In this document: piece after piece, positions 9,045-19,532 of the stretch | How positions within the stretch are numbered: position 1 is the stretch's first letter | Layout: the number at the start of each line of letters is the position of its first letter | From: JAJZQZ01 sp963790415 | GTDB taxonomy: Bacteria; Actinomycetota; Thermoleophilia; RBG-16-64-13 | NCBI GenBank assembly: GCA_963790415.1 | Contig: CAWBOK010000008.1 | Location: 164,181 to 228,180, forward strand | Reading direction: 5' to 3' | DNA: 64,000 bases | The notes under the pieces: model-generated | Database searches by the model: none | What the model was told of the DNA's origin: nothing | The model's input: the letters and a program-made list of their open reading frames with translations, nothing else | Made by a program: the position numbers and the translations under genes

Positions 9045-9072
9045 GGCTTCGATTCTGCAACAGCCTCCTAAG
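9036..9072 (-). repeat. Copy of the intergenic repeat overlapping the DUF4446 start
   Basis: On the minus strand this reads CTTAGGAGGCTGTTGC, then AGAATCGAAGCCTTGGCCCC. The part GAAGCCTTGGCCCCC also occurs in the copy at 46866-46904. Here the repeat supplies both an AGGAGG and the TTG start of the downstream gene. Confidence 0.65.
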
Positions 9073-9084
9073 AAGACGCGTCAT

Positions 9085-10164
9085 CTACAGAATGAAGATG
9101 ACGTGGGCCTCGAGCTTGTTGTTGGCCGTGTTCTTCTCTTCCTTGACCGGCCCCACGGTGACCTTGAGGAGGGCCTTCTCGCCGTAAGCGGTGGGGTTGA
9201 CCCCGGTTATGGTCACCTTCTTGACTTCTTTCGCCTTGAGCACGGGGATCTTCACCGCCACGATCTGTGGTTGCGCCGCGTTGGGCGCGGTGAGGGAGAC
9301 CTCCACGGGCACGTCTTTCTCGGGCACGTTGCCCTGGTTCTCGACGGTGACGACGAACTTGAGTTGATCGGTGGACTGCAGGTTGTAGAGACCGTCACGC
9401 TCGATGACCGTGTTGGAGGGAAGGGCGCGGACTTCCTTGAGCGCCACCCCGTGAACGGTCTGCACGCTTTCGTTTCCGCGCAGCTGCGTGAGGATCTCCT
9501 TGATCTTCGCCTGGGACGACAGGCTCGAGTCACTGACGAACTTGGTCGAGCCCACGTTGACCCCGCTGATCTGCCGTTGCTTCAACACCGAGGTGGCCCG
9601 AGTGACGAAGAACTCCTCGTAGATGACGTCCGACACCACCAGGAACAGCATGGCGCGCGCGATGGTCTCGGCCGAGACCTCGGTGTCCTCCACTTCCAGC
9701 GCCTGCAGCAGGGCCGGCTTGAGGTTCGTGAGCCCCCGGTCGCGGAGCTGCATGGAGAATACGAACGTCTGCTGCGCCTCCTTTAGATCATCGGGCACGG
9801 TGAGCGCTTTCGCCTCGTTGGTGAGCTTGGTCGAGGCGGCGATGTACTGATCGAGCCGAGTCGTGACGTCCTTGCGGGTCGCCTGTCCCGGGTCCATGAG
9901 CAGCTGGCTCAGATCGCGCCCCATCACGTCCGAGCGCTTGAGGATGCTCGAGACTTGGGTGATATACGTGCTGTACGCCGAGACCTCGCGATTGTGCAGC
10001 CAATTGCGGACGAACAGGCCGGCCAGCAGTACGACGACCACCACCACGGCCGCCACGAGGAGTACCCGCACGACCGGTTGCGACAGTATGCGACGGTCCT
10101 GGCGGCGGCGTTCCTCACCGGCCAGTTCCGAGAAGGTATCGTCGTCATCATGCACAGACGTCAT
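9085..10164 (-). CDS. Membrane-anchored protein with C-terminal beta-sandwich (CARDB-like)
   Basis: 359 residues from ATG 10164. A short cytoplasmic N-terminus (about 30 residues, very polar) precedes one helix, VVRVLLVAAVVVVVVLLAGL. The exported part has a helical region (about 60-230) and then a C-terminal domain of the CARDB or immunoglobulin-like type, recognisable from LKFVVTVENQGNVPEKDVPV, EVSLTAPN and VTITGVNPTAYGEKALLKV, ending KNTANNKLEAHVIFIL. Such domains usually mediate binding at the cell surface. No catalytic motif is visible. The gene heads the minus-strand run that continues with DUF4446 and pheA, 40 bases upstream of the former. Confidence 0.7.
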   Translation of the reverse strand: MTSVHDDDDTFSELAGEERRRQDRRILSQPVVRVLLVAAVVVVVVLLAGLFVRNWLHNREVSAYSTYITQVSSILKRSDVMGRDLSQLLMDPGQATRKDVTTRLDQYIAASTKLTNEAKALTVPDDLKEAQQTFVFSMQLRDRGLTNLKPALLQALEVEDTEVSAETIARAMLFLVVSDVIYEEFFVTRATSVLKQRQISGVNVGSTKFVSDSSLSSQAKIKEILTQLRGNESVQTVHGVALKEVRALPSNTVIERDGLYNLQSTDQLKFVVTVENQGNVPEKDVPVEVSLTAPNAAQPQIVAVKIPVLKAKEVKKVTITGVNPTAYGEKALLKVTVGPVKEEKNTANNKLEAHVIFIL

Positions 10165-10243
10165 TCTGCCTCACCTTCGGGGCGCCGCCCGCCATGGCCC
10201 CTCCGCGACTCGACCGGAACGGGGACCGGAAGGTGGAAATCAG

Positions 10244-10327
10244 TGGGCGAGGGGGGACTTGAACCCCCATGAGCTTGCGCTCACTAGGTCCTGAACCTAG
10301 CGCGTCTGCCAATTCCGCCACTCGCCC
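10244..10327 (-). tRNA. tRNA-Leu (anticodon CAG)
   Basis: Minus strand, 84 bases. The acceptor stem GGGCGAG/CTCGCCC, anticodon loop TTCAGGA and long variable arm (TGAGCGCAAGCTCA) identify a class II leucine tRNA reading CUG. Discriminator base A; CCA is not encoded. Confidence 0.95.
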
Positions 10328-10375
10328 TCCTCGGCGCAGGAGCCACAAACTCGTGACACCCGCCGGGTCGGCGGA

Positions 10376-10381
10376 AGTATA
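10376..10381 (-). promoter_or_regulatory. Likely -10 element of tRNA-Leu
   Basis: TATACT on the minus strand, about 49 bases before the tRNA 5' end. The -35 region (CCAGAC, 17 bp upstream) is a weak match. Confidence 0.4.
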
Positions 10382-10478
10382 ACACACGGTCTTCGGCCGT
10401 CTGGAGGGCGTCCGAAAGCCGTCCGGAGTCCTGTTTCGGGCGCCTCCCGGGGCACCTACAGCCGCAGGCGTCGAAGGG

Positions 10479-10507
10479 TCTGAAGCCGAGCAGCCGGGCG
10501 GTATACT
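10479..10507 (+). promoter_or_regulatory. Promoter of the kinase gene, probably giving leaderless mRNA
   Basis: TATACT at 10502-10507 ends eight bases before the ATG at 10516; transcription would start at or next to the start codon. The -35 (TCTGAA, 17 bp upstream) is poor. No ribosome site precedes the ATG. Confidence 0.5.
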
Positions 10508-10515
10508 GAGACGTC

Positions 10516-12216
<1,701 letters not shown>

Positions 12217-12981
12217 ATGGGTCTCTTGCGGAGGGTAGAATCCCGCATCCAAGGTGGTTTCGAAGGCACCTTCGGCCGGAAGTCCGGCCGGGGCGTGCAG
12301 ACGCCTGAACTTGCGCGGATGCTGACCAAGGAGATGGACGACCACCGCACCTATTCTCTGGCCCGCGTCTACGCGCCCAACCACTTCACCGTCTACCTCT
12401 GCACCGGTGATCGCGCCACGTACCGTCCTCGCGAAGCCACCCTGGCCGTCGAACTCGCCGAGCACCTCGAGCGGCATGCCCGGACATGTGGCTATAGCCT
12501 CACCGGACGACCGTCGGTGGCGTTCACCACGGACACGGATCTGCGGACGGGGCAGTTCGGCATCTTGGCGGAGATGATCGAGAAGCCGTTGGAGCGAGGG
12601 CCTACGGTGGCTCTACGGGAAGCGCCGACGCCGCCCGCCGGGCCGGGGGCGGGCGAGACCCAGAGCATCCCGCCGCGTGAGGCGGCCGACTTGGGCTTGG
12701 CTCGGCAGACGCTCTTGATGCGCCACGGATCCCATGTGCAGGAGTTCCAGAAGAGCCGCGTGGTCGTGGGACGCTCGCGCGACACCGACTTCCGTCTCGA
12801 CGATCCCAACATCTCTCGTCGTCACGCAGTAGTCTATTGGGAGGCCGGGCAGGCGTTTGTGAAGGACTTGGGCAGCACGAACGGTACCTTGTTGAACGGG
12901 CGGCCGATCGCGTCCGCTGCTCTGGACGACGGCGACGTGCTCACACTCGGTGGGTGCACCGTCGTGGTGGAGACGGAATAG
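12217..12981 (+). CDS. fhaA: FhaA-type protein: DUF3662 plus FHA domain
   Basis: 254 residues, starting at the base after the kinase stop. Residues 1-120 match the DUF3662 domain of FhaA (MGLLRRVESRIQGGFEGTFG, VQTPELARMLTKEMDDH, VYAPNHFTVYL). A linker rich in Pro, Gly and Ala follows, and then the FHA domain (about 165-250) with RVVVGRSRDTDFRLDD, ISRRHAVVYW and DLGSTNGTLLNGRPI, the phosphothreonine-binding surface. In mycobacteria FhaA binds phosphorylated MviN-like proteins and tunes peptidoglycan precursor flow. The same role here is an inference from cluster position. Confidence 0.92.
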   Translation: MGLLRRVESRIQGGFEGTFGRKSGRGVQTPELARMLTKEMDDHRTYSLARVYAPNHFTVYLCTGDRATYRPREATLAVELAEHLERHARTCGYSLTGRPSVAFTTDTDLRTGQFGILAEMIEKPLERGPTVALREAPTPPAGPGAGETQSIPPREAADLGLARQTLLMRHGSHVQEFQKSRVVVGRSRDTDFRLDDPNISRRHAVVYWEAGQAFVKDLGSTNGTLLNGRPIASAALDDGDVLTLGGCTVVVETE

Positions 12982-13017
12982 GGTGGCGGGGCGGCCCCGA
13001 AAGGGAGGTGGGCCGGC

Positions 13018-13551
13018 GTGGTGAATGTGGTGCTTCTCGCGGGCAAGATCCTCTTCTTGCTGTTCCTCTACCTGTTCATCTACTGGGTCATCCGCGCGTC
13101 GGCGCGCGACATGAGGGCCTCGCTGGCGCAGGCGCAGTCCGGGGCGCCCGGAACCGCGCCGATGACGGTGGCCGGGCCCGTGACGGTCTCGAGCGGGCCC
13201 GTGGTTGCGGGCGGGGCGGCAGGGCCGGCGGCGACTCGACCCACCCCGGGCGTCTGGGCGCTGGTGGTGGAGCAGAGCCCGCACGCCCGCGAAGGGTGGG
13301 CGTTCGTCATACCTCCTGGGGCGCGGATGGTCGCGGGGCGGGCGTCGGACGTCGACATCCATCTGCCGGATACCTTCGTCTCTTCTCACCACGTCCGTTT
13401 CGAGGCCCGGTCCGAGGGTCTACTGGTGGACGATCTGGGCAGCACGAACGGCACCTTCGTCAACGGGCAGGAGATCGCCGGGCCTGTCGTGGCGGGTTCG
13501 GGAGACAACGTGGCTGTCGGTGATTCCGTATTCCGGGTGGAGGCACGCTGA
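13018..13551 (+). CDS. fhaB: FhaB-type membrane-anchored FHA protein
   Basis: 177 residues from GTG 13018, with a strong ribosome site (AAGGGAGGTG, 13001-13010). One N-terminal helix (VVLLAGKILFLLFLYLFIYW) continues into VIRASARDMRA, typical of FhaB (FipA). An Ala/Gly/Pro linker leads to the FHA domain with GARMVAGRASDVDIHL, VSSHHVRFE and DLGSTNGTFVNGQEI. It reads phosphothreonine on a partner, often the nearby kinase. The stop overlaps pstP's ATG by one base, so the two are translationally coupled. Confidence 0.92.
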   Translation: MVNVVLLAGKILFLLFLYLFIYWVIRASARDMRASLAQAQSGAPGTAPMTVAGPVTVSSGPVVAGGAAGPAATRPTPGVWALVVEQSPHAREGWAFVIPPGARMVAGRASDVDIHLPDTFVSSHHVRFEARSEGLLVDDLGSTNGTFVNGQEIAGPVVAGSGDNVAVGDSVFRVEAR

Positions 13552-14687
13552 TGAGACTGGTTTCGGGAGCGTCGAGCCACGTCGGGCTGGTCCGCAGGCA
13601 GAACGAGGACTCGTTCGTGGTCGGAGGCGGCATTTTCGCAGTATGCGACGGCATGGGGGGAGCGAGGGCGGGAGAGGTGGCTTCGGAGTCTGCGTGTCGG
13701 GCGCTGATCCGCATGCCGGAGACGGGCGCAGTCGATCCGATCTCGCTCGAGCGGGCGGTGCACGAGGCCAACGCCGATATCGTGGCCCAGAGCCGCCGGG
13801 ACCGTGGCCTCCATGGCATGGGCACCACCATGACCGCCGCCGTGGCGACCCCGACGGGGCTCGCGTTCGTCCACGTGGGCGACTCGCGGGCGTATCAGCT
13901 GCGCGGCGGCGTGCTGACCCAGGTCACCGACGACCACTCCCTGGTGGCCGAACTGGTGCGCCGGGGGCAGTTGAGCCCTGCGCAGGCGGCGGTCCACCCA
14001 CATAGGAGCATCATCACTCGGGCCCTCGGCACCGAGGACGCGGTGGACCCCGACCTGTTCGAGCTATCGCTTGAGCCGGGCGACCGGGTGCTGTTCTGCA
14101 GCGACGGTCTAAGCGGCATGGTGCCCGAGGATCTGATCGGCCGCCTGCTCGGCGAGGGCGACGATCCTCAGGCCATCGCCGACTCCCTGGTGGGCGCCGC
14201 GCTGAACAACGGCGGTGAGGACAACGTCACCGTGGTCGTGATCGTGGTGGACTCCGACGACCCCCTGTCTGAGTCCCCGCCAGATGACGCGACCCTGGAG
14301 TTCGGTCCCGCGGTGCGGCAGGCGATCGCGGAGGGCGTGGCCGATAAGGGTGCCGCGTCCGGTCGCGGGGAGACACCCTCGTGGTTCCGTTCGCGGCGCG
14401 TGCTGGTGGTGGCCGGGGTGGTGGCGGCGCTGGTGATCACGGCTCTGGTCGCCTTCGCGGTATTCAATTCCACCGTGTACTACGTCGGTACCAGCGCCGG
14501 CAGTGTCGCCCTGTTCCGCGGCATGCCGGTCGCTCCGCTGGGAGTCGAGCTCTATGCGGCGGTGGAAGTCAGTCCGACCCGCTACGAGGCCCTTCTCGCC
14601 TATCAACGTGCGCGTGTGGATGCTCACGAGCTGATCACCAAGGACGAAGGACTGCGATTCGTCCGGAGCTTGAGCGCAGGGCGGTGA
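13551..14687 (+). CDS. pstP: PP2C-family Ser/Thr phosphatase
   Basis: 378 residues. The PP2C domain (1-240) has metal-binding Asp residues in RRQNEDSFVV, CDGMGGARAGE and DGLSGMVPEDLI, with FVHVGDSRAYQLRGG and a terminal EDNVTVVVIVV. A single membrane helix (VLVVAGVVAALVITALVAF) follows, and then a short outer region of about 70 residues. It should reverse the phosphorylation put on by the two kinases of this cluster, the family's usual job beside fha and rodA. The start overlaps fhaB's stop and the stop overlaps rodA's start (GTGA). Confidence 0.95.
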   Translation: MRLVSGASSHVGLVRRQNEDSFVVGGGIFAVCDGMGGARAGEVASESACRALIRMPETGAVDPISLERAVHEANADIVAQSRRDRGLHGMGTTMTAAVATPTGLAFVHVGDSRAYQLRGGVLTQVTDDHSLVAELVRRGQLSPAQAAVHPHRSIITRALGTEDAVDPDLFELSLEPGDRVLFCSDGLSGMVPEDLIGRLLGEGDDPQAIADSLVGAALNNGGEDNVTVVVIVVDSDDPLSESPPDDATLEFGPAVRQAIAEGVADKGAASGRGETPSWFRSRRVLVVAGVVAALVITALVAFAVFNSTVYYVGTSAGSVALFRGMPVAPLGVELYAAVEVSPTRYEALLAYQRARVDAHELITKDEGLRFVRSLSAGR

Positions 14688-15979
14688 ACGAGCGCAATCG
14701 GGAGCTGGTGCTTCTGCTCCCGGCGATGTTGGTGACCACCATCGGGTTCGCTCTGGTGTACATCCAGCAGTCCGCTACCCTCGAGTGGACCTCGTTGGCC
14801 TACGGCGCCGTGTTCTTGGGCCTGTTCGGCCTCGTGCACGTGGCGGCGCGCTTCGCCGTCCCCCGGGCCGATCCCTACCTGCTGCCGGTGACCGCCCTGC
14901 TCTCCTCGTTGGGCATCCTGATGCTCTATCGGTTGAACGTGCGTCTGGCCATGCAGCAGACGGTGTGGCTCCTGGTGGGGTTGGTGCTCTTTCTGATCGT
15001 GCTCGCCGGACTGAGGAACTACCGCATACTCTCCGAGTACAAATACGTGGTGGGGTTGGCCGGGCTGGGCCTGTTGCTGGTGACCATACTGGCCGGACGC
15101 GAGGTGAACGGGGCTCGGCTGTGGATCCGCGTGGCAGGCATAGGGTTCCAGCCGGCGGAGTTCGCCAAGCTGCTCCTGATCATCTTCTTCGCCGCGTATC
15201 TGGACCAAGTGAGGGAGTTCCTCACCGTCAGCACCCGGCGGTTCCTGGGGGTGGCCATTCCGCCCATCCGCTACCTGGCGCCGCTGTTCATCATCTGGGG
15301 ACTGGCCGTGCTGATGATGATCTTCATGAAAGACCTGGGCACCAGTCTGCTCTTCTACGGAGCCCTCCTGGCGCTGATGTACGTGGCGACGGGCAGGTTC
15401 TTCTACGTGGTGGTGGGAGTGATCCTCTTTGCGGTGGGGGCGACGGCACTCTATTCGGTCTTCCCGCACGTGCAACTGCGGGTGGATGTCTGGCTCGATC
15501 CGTGGAAAGACACGGCGGGCCGGGGCTATCAGATCGTCCAGTCGTTGTTCGCGCTGGCATCCGGGGGAGTGGGGGGAACGGGGTTGGGCAGCGGCTTCTT
15601 GATCATGCGGTCCGGGAACACGATCATCCCCGCCTTGGAGACCGATTTCATCTTCTCGGCCATAGGTGAGGAGCTGGGCCTGGCGGGGGCGGTGGCGATC
15701 ATCCTCCTGTATCTGCTGTTCGTGTATCGGGGGCTTCGCATCGCGATCGCGAGCCGCGACGACTTCTCTCGTCTGCTGGCGACCGGGCTCTCCGCTATCT
15801 TCGGTCTGCAGGCCTTCCTCATCATCGGGGGCGTCACCAAGCTGATCCCCTTGACCGGGATCACGCTGCCCTTCGTCAGCTACGGCGGCAGCTCGATCGT
15901 GGCCAATTTCGCCCTGCTCGCATTGCTCCTCGTGGTGAGCGACCGGGCGGCCCGTGTCGCCCGGCCCGAGGCAGGCTGA
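14684..15979 (+). CDS. rodA: RodA/FtsW-family (SEDS) peptidoglycan polymerase
   Basis: 431 residues from GTG 14684, overlapping pstP by four bases. About ten to twelve membrane helices are visible. Family signatures include GFQPAEFAKLLLIIFFAAY, KDLGTSLLFYGALLAL and the C-terminal TLPFVSYGGSSIVANFALL. SEDS proteins polymerise glycan strands from lipid II and work with a class B penicillin-binding protein, which here is the next gene. RodA is preferred over FtsW because of the pbpA/pknB context; the sequence alone does not settle this. Confidence 0.93.
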   Translation: MNERNRELVLLLPAMLVTTIGFALVYIQQSATLEWTSLAYGAVFLGLFGLVHVAARFAVPRADPYLLPVTALLSSLGILMLYRLNVRLAMQQTVWLLVGLVLFLIVLAGLRNYRILSEYKYVVGLAGLGLLLVTILAGREVNGARLWIRVAGIGFQPAEFAKLLLIIFFAAYLDQVREFLTVSTRRFLGVAIPPIRYLAPLFIIWGLAVLMMIFMKDLGTSLLFYGALLALMYVATGRFFYVVVGVILFAVGATALYSVFPHVQLRVDVWLDPWKDTAGRGYQIVQSLFALASGGVGGTGLGSGFLIMRSGNTIIPALETDFIFSAIGEELGLAGAVAIILLYLLFVYRGLRIAIASRDDFSRLLATGLSAIFGLQAFLIIGGVTKLIPLTGITLPFVSYGGSSIVANFALLALLLVVSDRAARVARPEAG

Positions 15980-15986
15980 CCCGGCT

Positions 15987-17381
15987 GTGGAACGGCAGGT
16001 GAACCGTCTCTTCCTTTTCTTCGCGCTGTTGTTCGTGGCGCTCATCGTCCAACTCACGTACGTGCAGGTGTACGCGGCTCCCAAGCTGAGGGTGCACGCG
16101 GCCAACACGCGTGCCCTCGACGCCGAGATGCGCGTGCAACGGGGCCTGATCGTGTCGGCCGACGGAGTGGTGCTGGCCGAGAACCACAAGGACGGACCGT
16201 ATTACCTGCGCGACTATCCGCACCCGGAACTCGCATCCCCGTGGCTGGGCTACGCCGACCTGCGGTACGGCAGGGCCGGGGTCGAGCGCGTCTACAACGC
16301 CGAGTTGACGGGAGAGACCGGCGTGCTGGCCGTGCGCAACTTCCTCGACAAGCTCACCGGCCGGCCGCAGCGGGGCGCCGATCTGCGCGTGACCATCGAC
16401 ACCCGGGTGCAGGCGGTCGCCGTCGCCGGTCTGGGCGACCGCGTGGGTGCGGTGGTGGCCCTCGATCCCCGCACGGGGAAGGTGTTGGCCCTGGCGTCCT
16501 CGCCTCGCTACGATCCCAACACGGTGGCGACCGACTGGAAGGTGCTCACGCAGGATCCCGGGCGGCCCCTGGTCGACCGCGGCGTCCAGGGCTTGTATCC
16601 TCCAGGCTCCACCTTCAAGACCATCGTCGCCTCGGCGGCGATCCAGGAAGGCACGGTCACTCCCGGGACCACCTTCACCGATGTCGGGTACTGGGTGGCG
16701 GGGGGCTATCGGGTGAACAACTATGGCGGCAAGGCCTACGGAGAGCACACGTTCGCCGAGGCCTTCGCCGAGAGCATCAACACCACGTTCGCCAAGGTGG
16801 GGGTGGAGTTGGGCGCCGACACCCTCTCCCGCTACGCCGAGGCGTTCGGCTACAACGCCCGACCCCCCTGGCCGCTCGGCGGGGCCAAGAGCTTCTTCCC
16901 GCCCCCCGCCGGTATGGACACGGCGCACGTCGCCCAGGCGTCGATCGGTCAGGGCAAGGTGTTGTCCACCCCCCTCGAGATGGCCTTGGTCGCGGCCGGC
17001 ATCGCCAACGGCGGAGTCGTGATGGCGCCCACGGTGGTCGAAGAGTGGCGGGACTACCGGCAGACAGTGCTGGCACGGCCTCAGTCCAAGGTGTGGCTGA
17101 CTCCTATCACGCCGCAGACGGCCGCCACCGTGCGAGGCCTGATGGTCGAGGCGGTGCGGACGGGCACGGGAACCAAAGCCGCCCTGCCGAACGTCCAGGT
17201 CGCCGGCAAGACGGGCACGGCTGAGGTGGATGGGGGCGGACCGCACGCCTGGTTCATCGGTTTCGCGCCCGCCGACGATCCTCAGGTGGCCGTGGCCGTA
17301 CTCGTCGAACACGGCGGAACAGGTGGGTCGGTCGCGGCGCCCATCGCCCGCGACGTCATCGCGGCGGCTCTCGGTCGATGA
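15987..17381 (+). CDS. pbpA: Class B penicillin-binding protein (PbpA type)
   Basis: About 464 residues. GTG 15987 was chosen; 15954 (overlapping rodA) and 15999 are alternatives. One N-terminal helix (RLFLFFALLFVALIVQL) is followed by a compact dimerisation region (MRVQRGLIVSADGVVLAEN) and the transpeptidase domain: SxxK in YPPGSTFKTIVAS, SxN in FAESINTTFAKVG, KTG in VAGKTGTAEVDGGG. It cross-links the glycan made by its SEDS partner upstream. All catalytic residues are present. In mycobacteria PbpA is a target of PknB, encoded next. Confidence 0.95.
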   Translation: MERQVNRLFLFFALLFVALIVQLTYVQVYAAPKLRVHAANTRALDAEMRVQRGLIVSADGVVLAENHKDGPYYLRDYPHPELASPWLGYADLRYGRAGVERVYNAELTGETGVLAVRNFLDKLTGRPQRGADLRVTIDTRVQAVAVAGLGDRVGAVVALDPRTGKVLALASSPRYDPNTVATDWKVLTQDPGRPLVDRGVQGLYPPGSTFKTIVASAAIQEGTVTPGTTFTDVGYWVAGGYRVNNYGGKAYGEHTFAEAFAESINTTFAKVGVELGADTLSRYAEAFGYNARPPWPLGGAKSFFPPPAGMDTAHVAQASIGQGKVLSTPLEMALVAAGIANGGVVMAPTVVEEWRDYRQTVLARPQSKVWLTPITPQTAATVRGLMVEAVRTGTGTKAALPNVQVAGKTGTAEVDGGGPHAWFIGFAPADDPQVAVAVLVEHGGTGGSVAAPIARDVIAAALGR

Positions 17382-17429
17382 GTCCGCGGCGGGGGCTCGG
17401 CCTTCTCCCTGGTACTATAAGCCAGCAGG

Positions 17430-17440
17430 CAGCCTCCTAG
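17430..17440 (-). repeat. Short CTAGGAGGCTG motif upstream of pknB
   Basis: CAGCCTCCTAG on the plus strand is the inverse of the CTAGGAGGCTG core seen at 32831 and 51806. It lies between a possible -10 (TACTAT, 17413-17418) and the pknB start. Confidence 0.5.
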
Positions 17441-17464
17441 AGCCTACGTGGAGGATGAGAGAGC

Positions 17465-19465
17465 GTGATCGGACGCGTGTTCGACGATCGATACGAGATC
17501 ATTCGCCTGCTGGGGACGGGAGGCATGGCCGAGGTCTACCTCGCCCACGACCGTCATCTGGAACGCGATGTGGCCCTCAAGGTCTTGTCCACGCGGTATG
17601 CGAGGGACGAGCAGTTCATCGAGCGCTTCCGCCGAGAGGCCAGCAGCGCCGCCGGCCTGAGTCACCCCAATATCGTGCAGATATACGATCGGGGAGAGGC
17701 CGAGGGCACCTACTACATCGCCATGGAGTACCTGGAGGGGCGCTCGCTCAAAGACCTCATCGTGCGCTACGCTCCGCTGAGCGCGCAACACGTGGTCTCT
17801 TTGGGCACGCAGATGCTCGAGGCGCTGCGCTACGCCCACCGCAGGGATATCGTCCACCGAGACATCAAGCCCCAGAACATCATCGTCGACGACGAGGGAC
17901 GGTTGAAGGTCACCGACTTCGGCATCGCCCGGGCCGGTAGCGCGTCCGCCATGACCGAGGCCGGGTCCATCCTGGGCACGGCGCAGTATCTGTCGCCGGA
18001 GCAGGCCCAGGGCGGGGCGGTGGAAGCCGCCTCCGACCTCTACTCGTTGGGCGTGGTCATGTACGAGATGGCCACCGGCGTGCTGCCCTTCACCGGGGAC
18101 AACTCGGTGACGATCGCCATGAAGCACGTGAGCGAGCCGCCGGTGCCGCCACGGGTCCTCGTGCCGGCGATCCCCGAGAACTTGGAGCGGGTGATCTTGC
18201 GGTCGTTGGCCAAGCAGCCCGAGAAGCGGTACATCACGGCCCAGGCGTTCCTGGAAGACCTGCAGCGCGTCCAGCGCGGCGAGACGGTTGCGCCGGCTCC
18301 GGTGTTCGCCCCCTCCGACCTCGGGAACGGCGGCCGGCGGGAGGATCAGGTCACTCAGGTCATGGGTCGGGTGGCCGTCGCCTCGTCGCGTCCCGGCCAG
18401 AGCGGGCTCTCTCCCGATCCGCACGCCCCGACGCCGCTGCCCGGCCCTGGCGGTCCGGCGAAGACGAGTTCGCGCGCCTGGTGGCCCTGGGTGCTGGTGG
18501 TCTTCTTCGTGCTCATCCTTGCGGGCGGCGTGTATGCGCTGGTGAACTCCATGAACCAATCCGCCGACGCCGCCCCCGTGCCGAAGTTGTTGGGTCTTAC
18601 GCAGGCCGAGGCCGAGACGGAAGCGAAGGCGGCCGGCTTCGCCCTCGAGGTCGCCGGGGAAGAGGCTTCGACCTTGCCCGCCGGGCAGGTGACCCGTCAG
18701 GATCCGGAAGAAGGCGTCAAGCTTCCGAAGGGCGACCCGATCAGGGTCTGGCTGGCGGCGGCCACGGCCACGGTCAAGGTGCCCGACCTGGTAGGGATGA
18801 CCCCGGTGGACGCCGTCGCGAAGCTCAACGGTCTCGACTTGACACTAGGTTCGCCGACCGAATCACCGTCGGACAAACCGGTGGGCACGATCGTGAGTCA
18901 GGATCCGGCCGCCAACAAAGACGTGCCGGCGGGCACGGTCGTATTCGTCGTGGTCAGCAGCGGGCCGGCGTCGACGCCGGTGAAGGTGCCCGATCTGGTC
19001 AAGATGGATCAGGACGCGGCCCTCGCCCTCCTTGACAGCCTGAAACTCAAGGGCTCGACACAGCCGCGCGACAGCGACCGCCCGGCGGGCGAGGTGGTCG
19101 ACCAGAGCCCGAAGGCCGGCGTCGAAGTGGCCGAGGGCTCCACCGTCACCATCTGGGCGAGCAACGGCTCGGTCACGACCAAGGTGAAGGTAGACGACGT
19201 GGTCGGCAAGACGCGGCCTCAGGCCGTGGTGATCCTCACCGCGTCCGGGTTCAAGATAGACCGGCGGGACCGTGTGGACGCCGTCGCCGCCCCCGGGACC
19301 GTCGTAGCCCAGGTCCCGGCCGCCGGCACCTCGGTGGACAAAGGCAGCACGGTGACGATCTACGTGGCGGTGGAGCCGCCGCCGTCGACCACCACCACCA
19401 CGATCACGGCGACCACGGAGCCTCCGCCCATCACCACGACCACGTCACCGCCGCCTACCGGGTAG
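17465..19465 (+). CDS. pknB: Ser/Thr kinase with four PASTA domains
   Basis: 666 residues from GTG 17465. The kinase domain (1-270) has LLGTGGMAEVYLAHD, VALKVLSTR, IVHRDIKPQNIIVDD, VTDFGIARA and LSPEQAQG. One membrane helix (WWPWVLVVFFVLILAGGVYA, about 340-360) leads to four outside PASTA repeats, beginning PKLLGLTQAEAETEA, VPDLVGMTPVDAVAKL, VPDLVKMDQDAALALL and VDDVVGKTRPQAVVIL. PASTA domains bind muropeptides or lipid II, so this is the likely wall sensor of the cluster. The tail is Pro/Thr-rich, suggesting surface exposure. Confidence 0.96.
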   Translation: MIGRVFDDRYEIIRLLGTGGMAEVYLAHDRHLERDVALKVLSTRYARDEQFIERFRREASSAAGLSHPNIVQIYDRGEAEGTYYIAMEYLEGRSLKDLIVRYAPLSAQHVVSLGTQMLEALRYAHRRDIVHRDIKPQNIIVDDEGRLKVTDFGIARAGSASAMTEAGSILGTAQYLSPEQAQGGAVEAASDLYSLGVVMYEMATGVLPFTGDNSVTIAMKHVSEPPVPPRVLVPAIPENLERVILRSLAKQPEKRYITAQAFLEDLQRVQRGETVAPAPVFAPSDLGNGGRREDQVTQVMGRVAVASSRPGQSGLSPDPHAPTPLPGPGGPAKTSSRAWWPWVLVVFFVLILAGGVYALVNSMNQSADAAPVPKLLGLTQAEAETEAKAAGFALEVAGEEASTLPAGQVTRQDPEEGVKLPKGDPIRVWLAAATATVKVPDLVGMTPVDAVAKLNGLDLTLGSPTESPSDKPVGTIVSQDPAANKDVPAGTVVFVVVSSGPASTPVKVPDLVKMDQDAALALLDSLKLKGSTQPRDSDRPAGEVVDQSPKAGVEVAEGSTVTIWASNGSVTTKVKVDDVVGKTRPQAVVILTASGFKIDRRDRVDAVAAPGTVVAQVPAAGTSVDKGSTVTIYVAVEPPPSTTTTTITATTEPPPITTTTSPPPTG

Positions 19466-19490
19466 GGTACATACCCACGCATCGACGGAC

Positions 19491-19526
19491 GTCAATATTG
19501 ACAGATGTCGATATTGCTGGTAGGGT
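19491..19526 (+). promoter_or_regulatory. arsR promoter with overlapping ArsR/SmtB-type operator
   Basis: -35 TTGACA (19498-19503), 17-bp spacer, -10 TAGGGT (19521-19526). A perfect 12-bp palindrome GTCAATATTGAC (19491-19502) and an overlapping dyad ATTGACagatGTCGAT (19497-19512) cover the -35. This layout suits autorepression by the ArsR encoded next. The -10 ends six bases before the ATG, so the message is probably leaderless. Confidence 0.75.
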
Positions 19527-19532
19527 CGCGAT

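Noticed and set aside
14624..16189. A 521-codon open frame on the minus strand
   Set aside because: Antisense to rodA; Gln/His/Glu-rich shadow of a hydrophobic protein.
18580..19380. Periodic sequence in pknB as a DNA repeat or CRISPR
   Set aside because: The periodicity is that of four PASTA domains; no identical repeats with spacers exist. No CRISPR array was seen anywhere.
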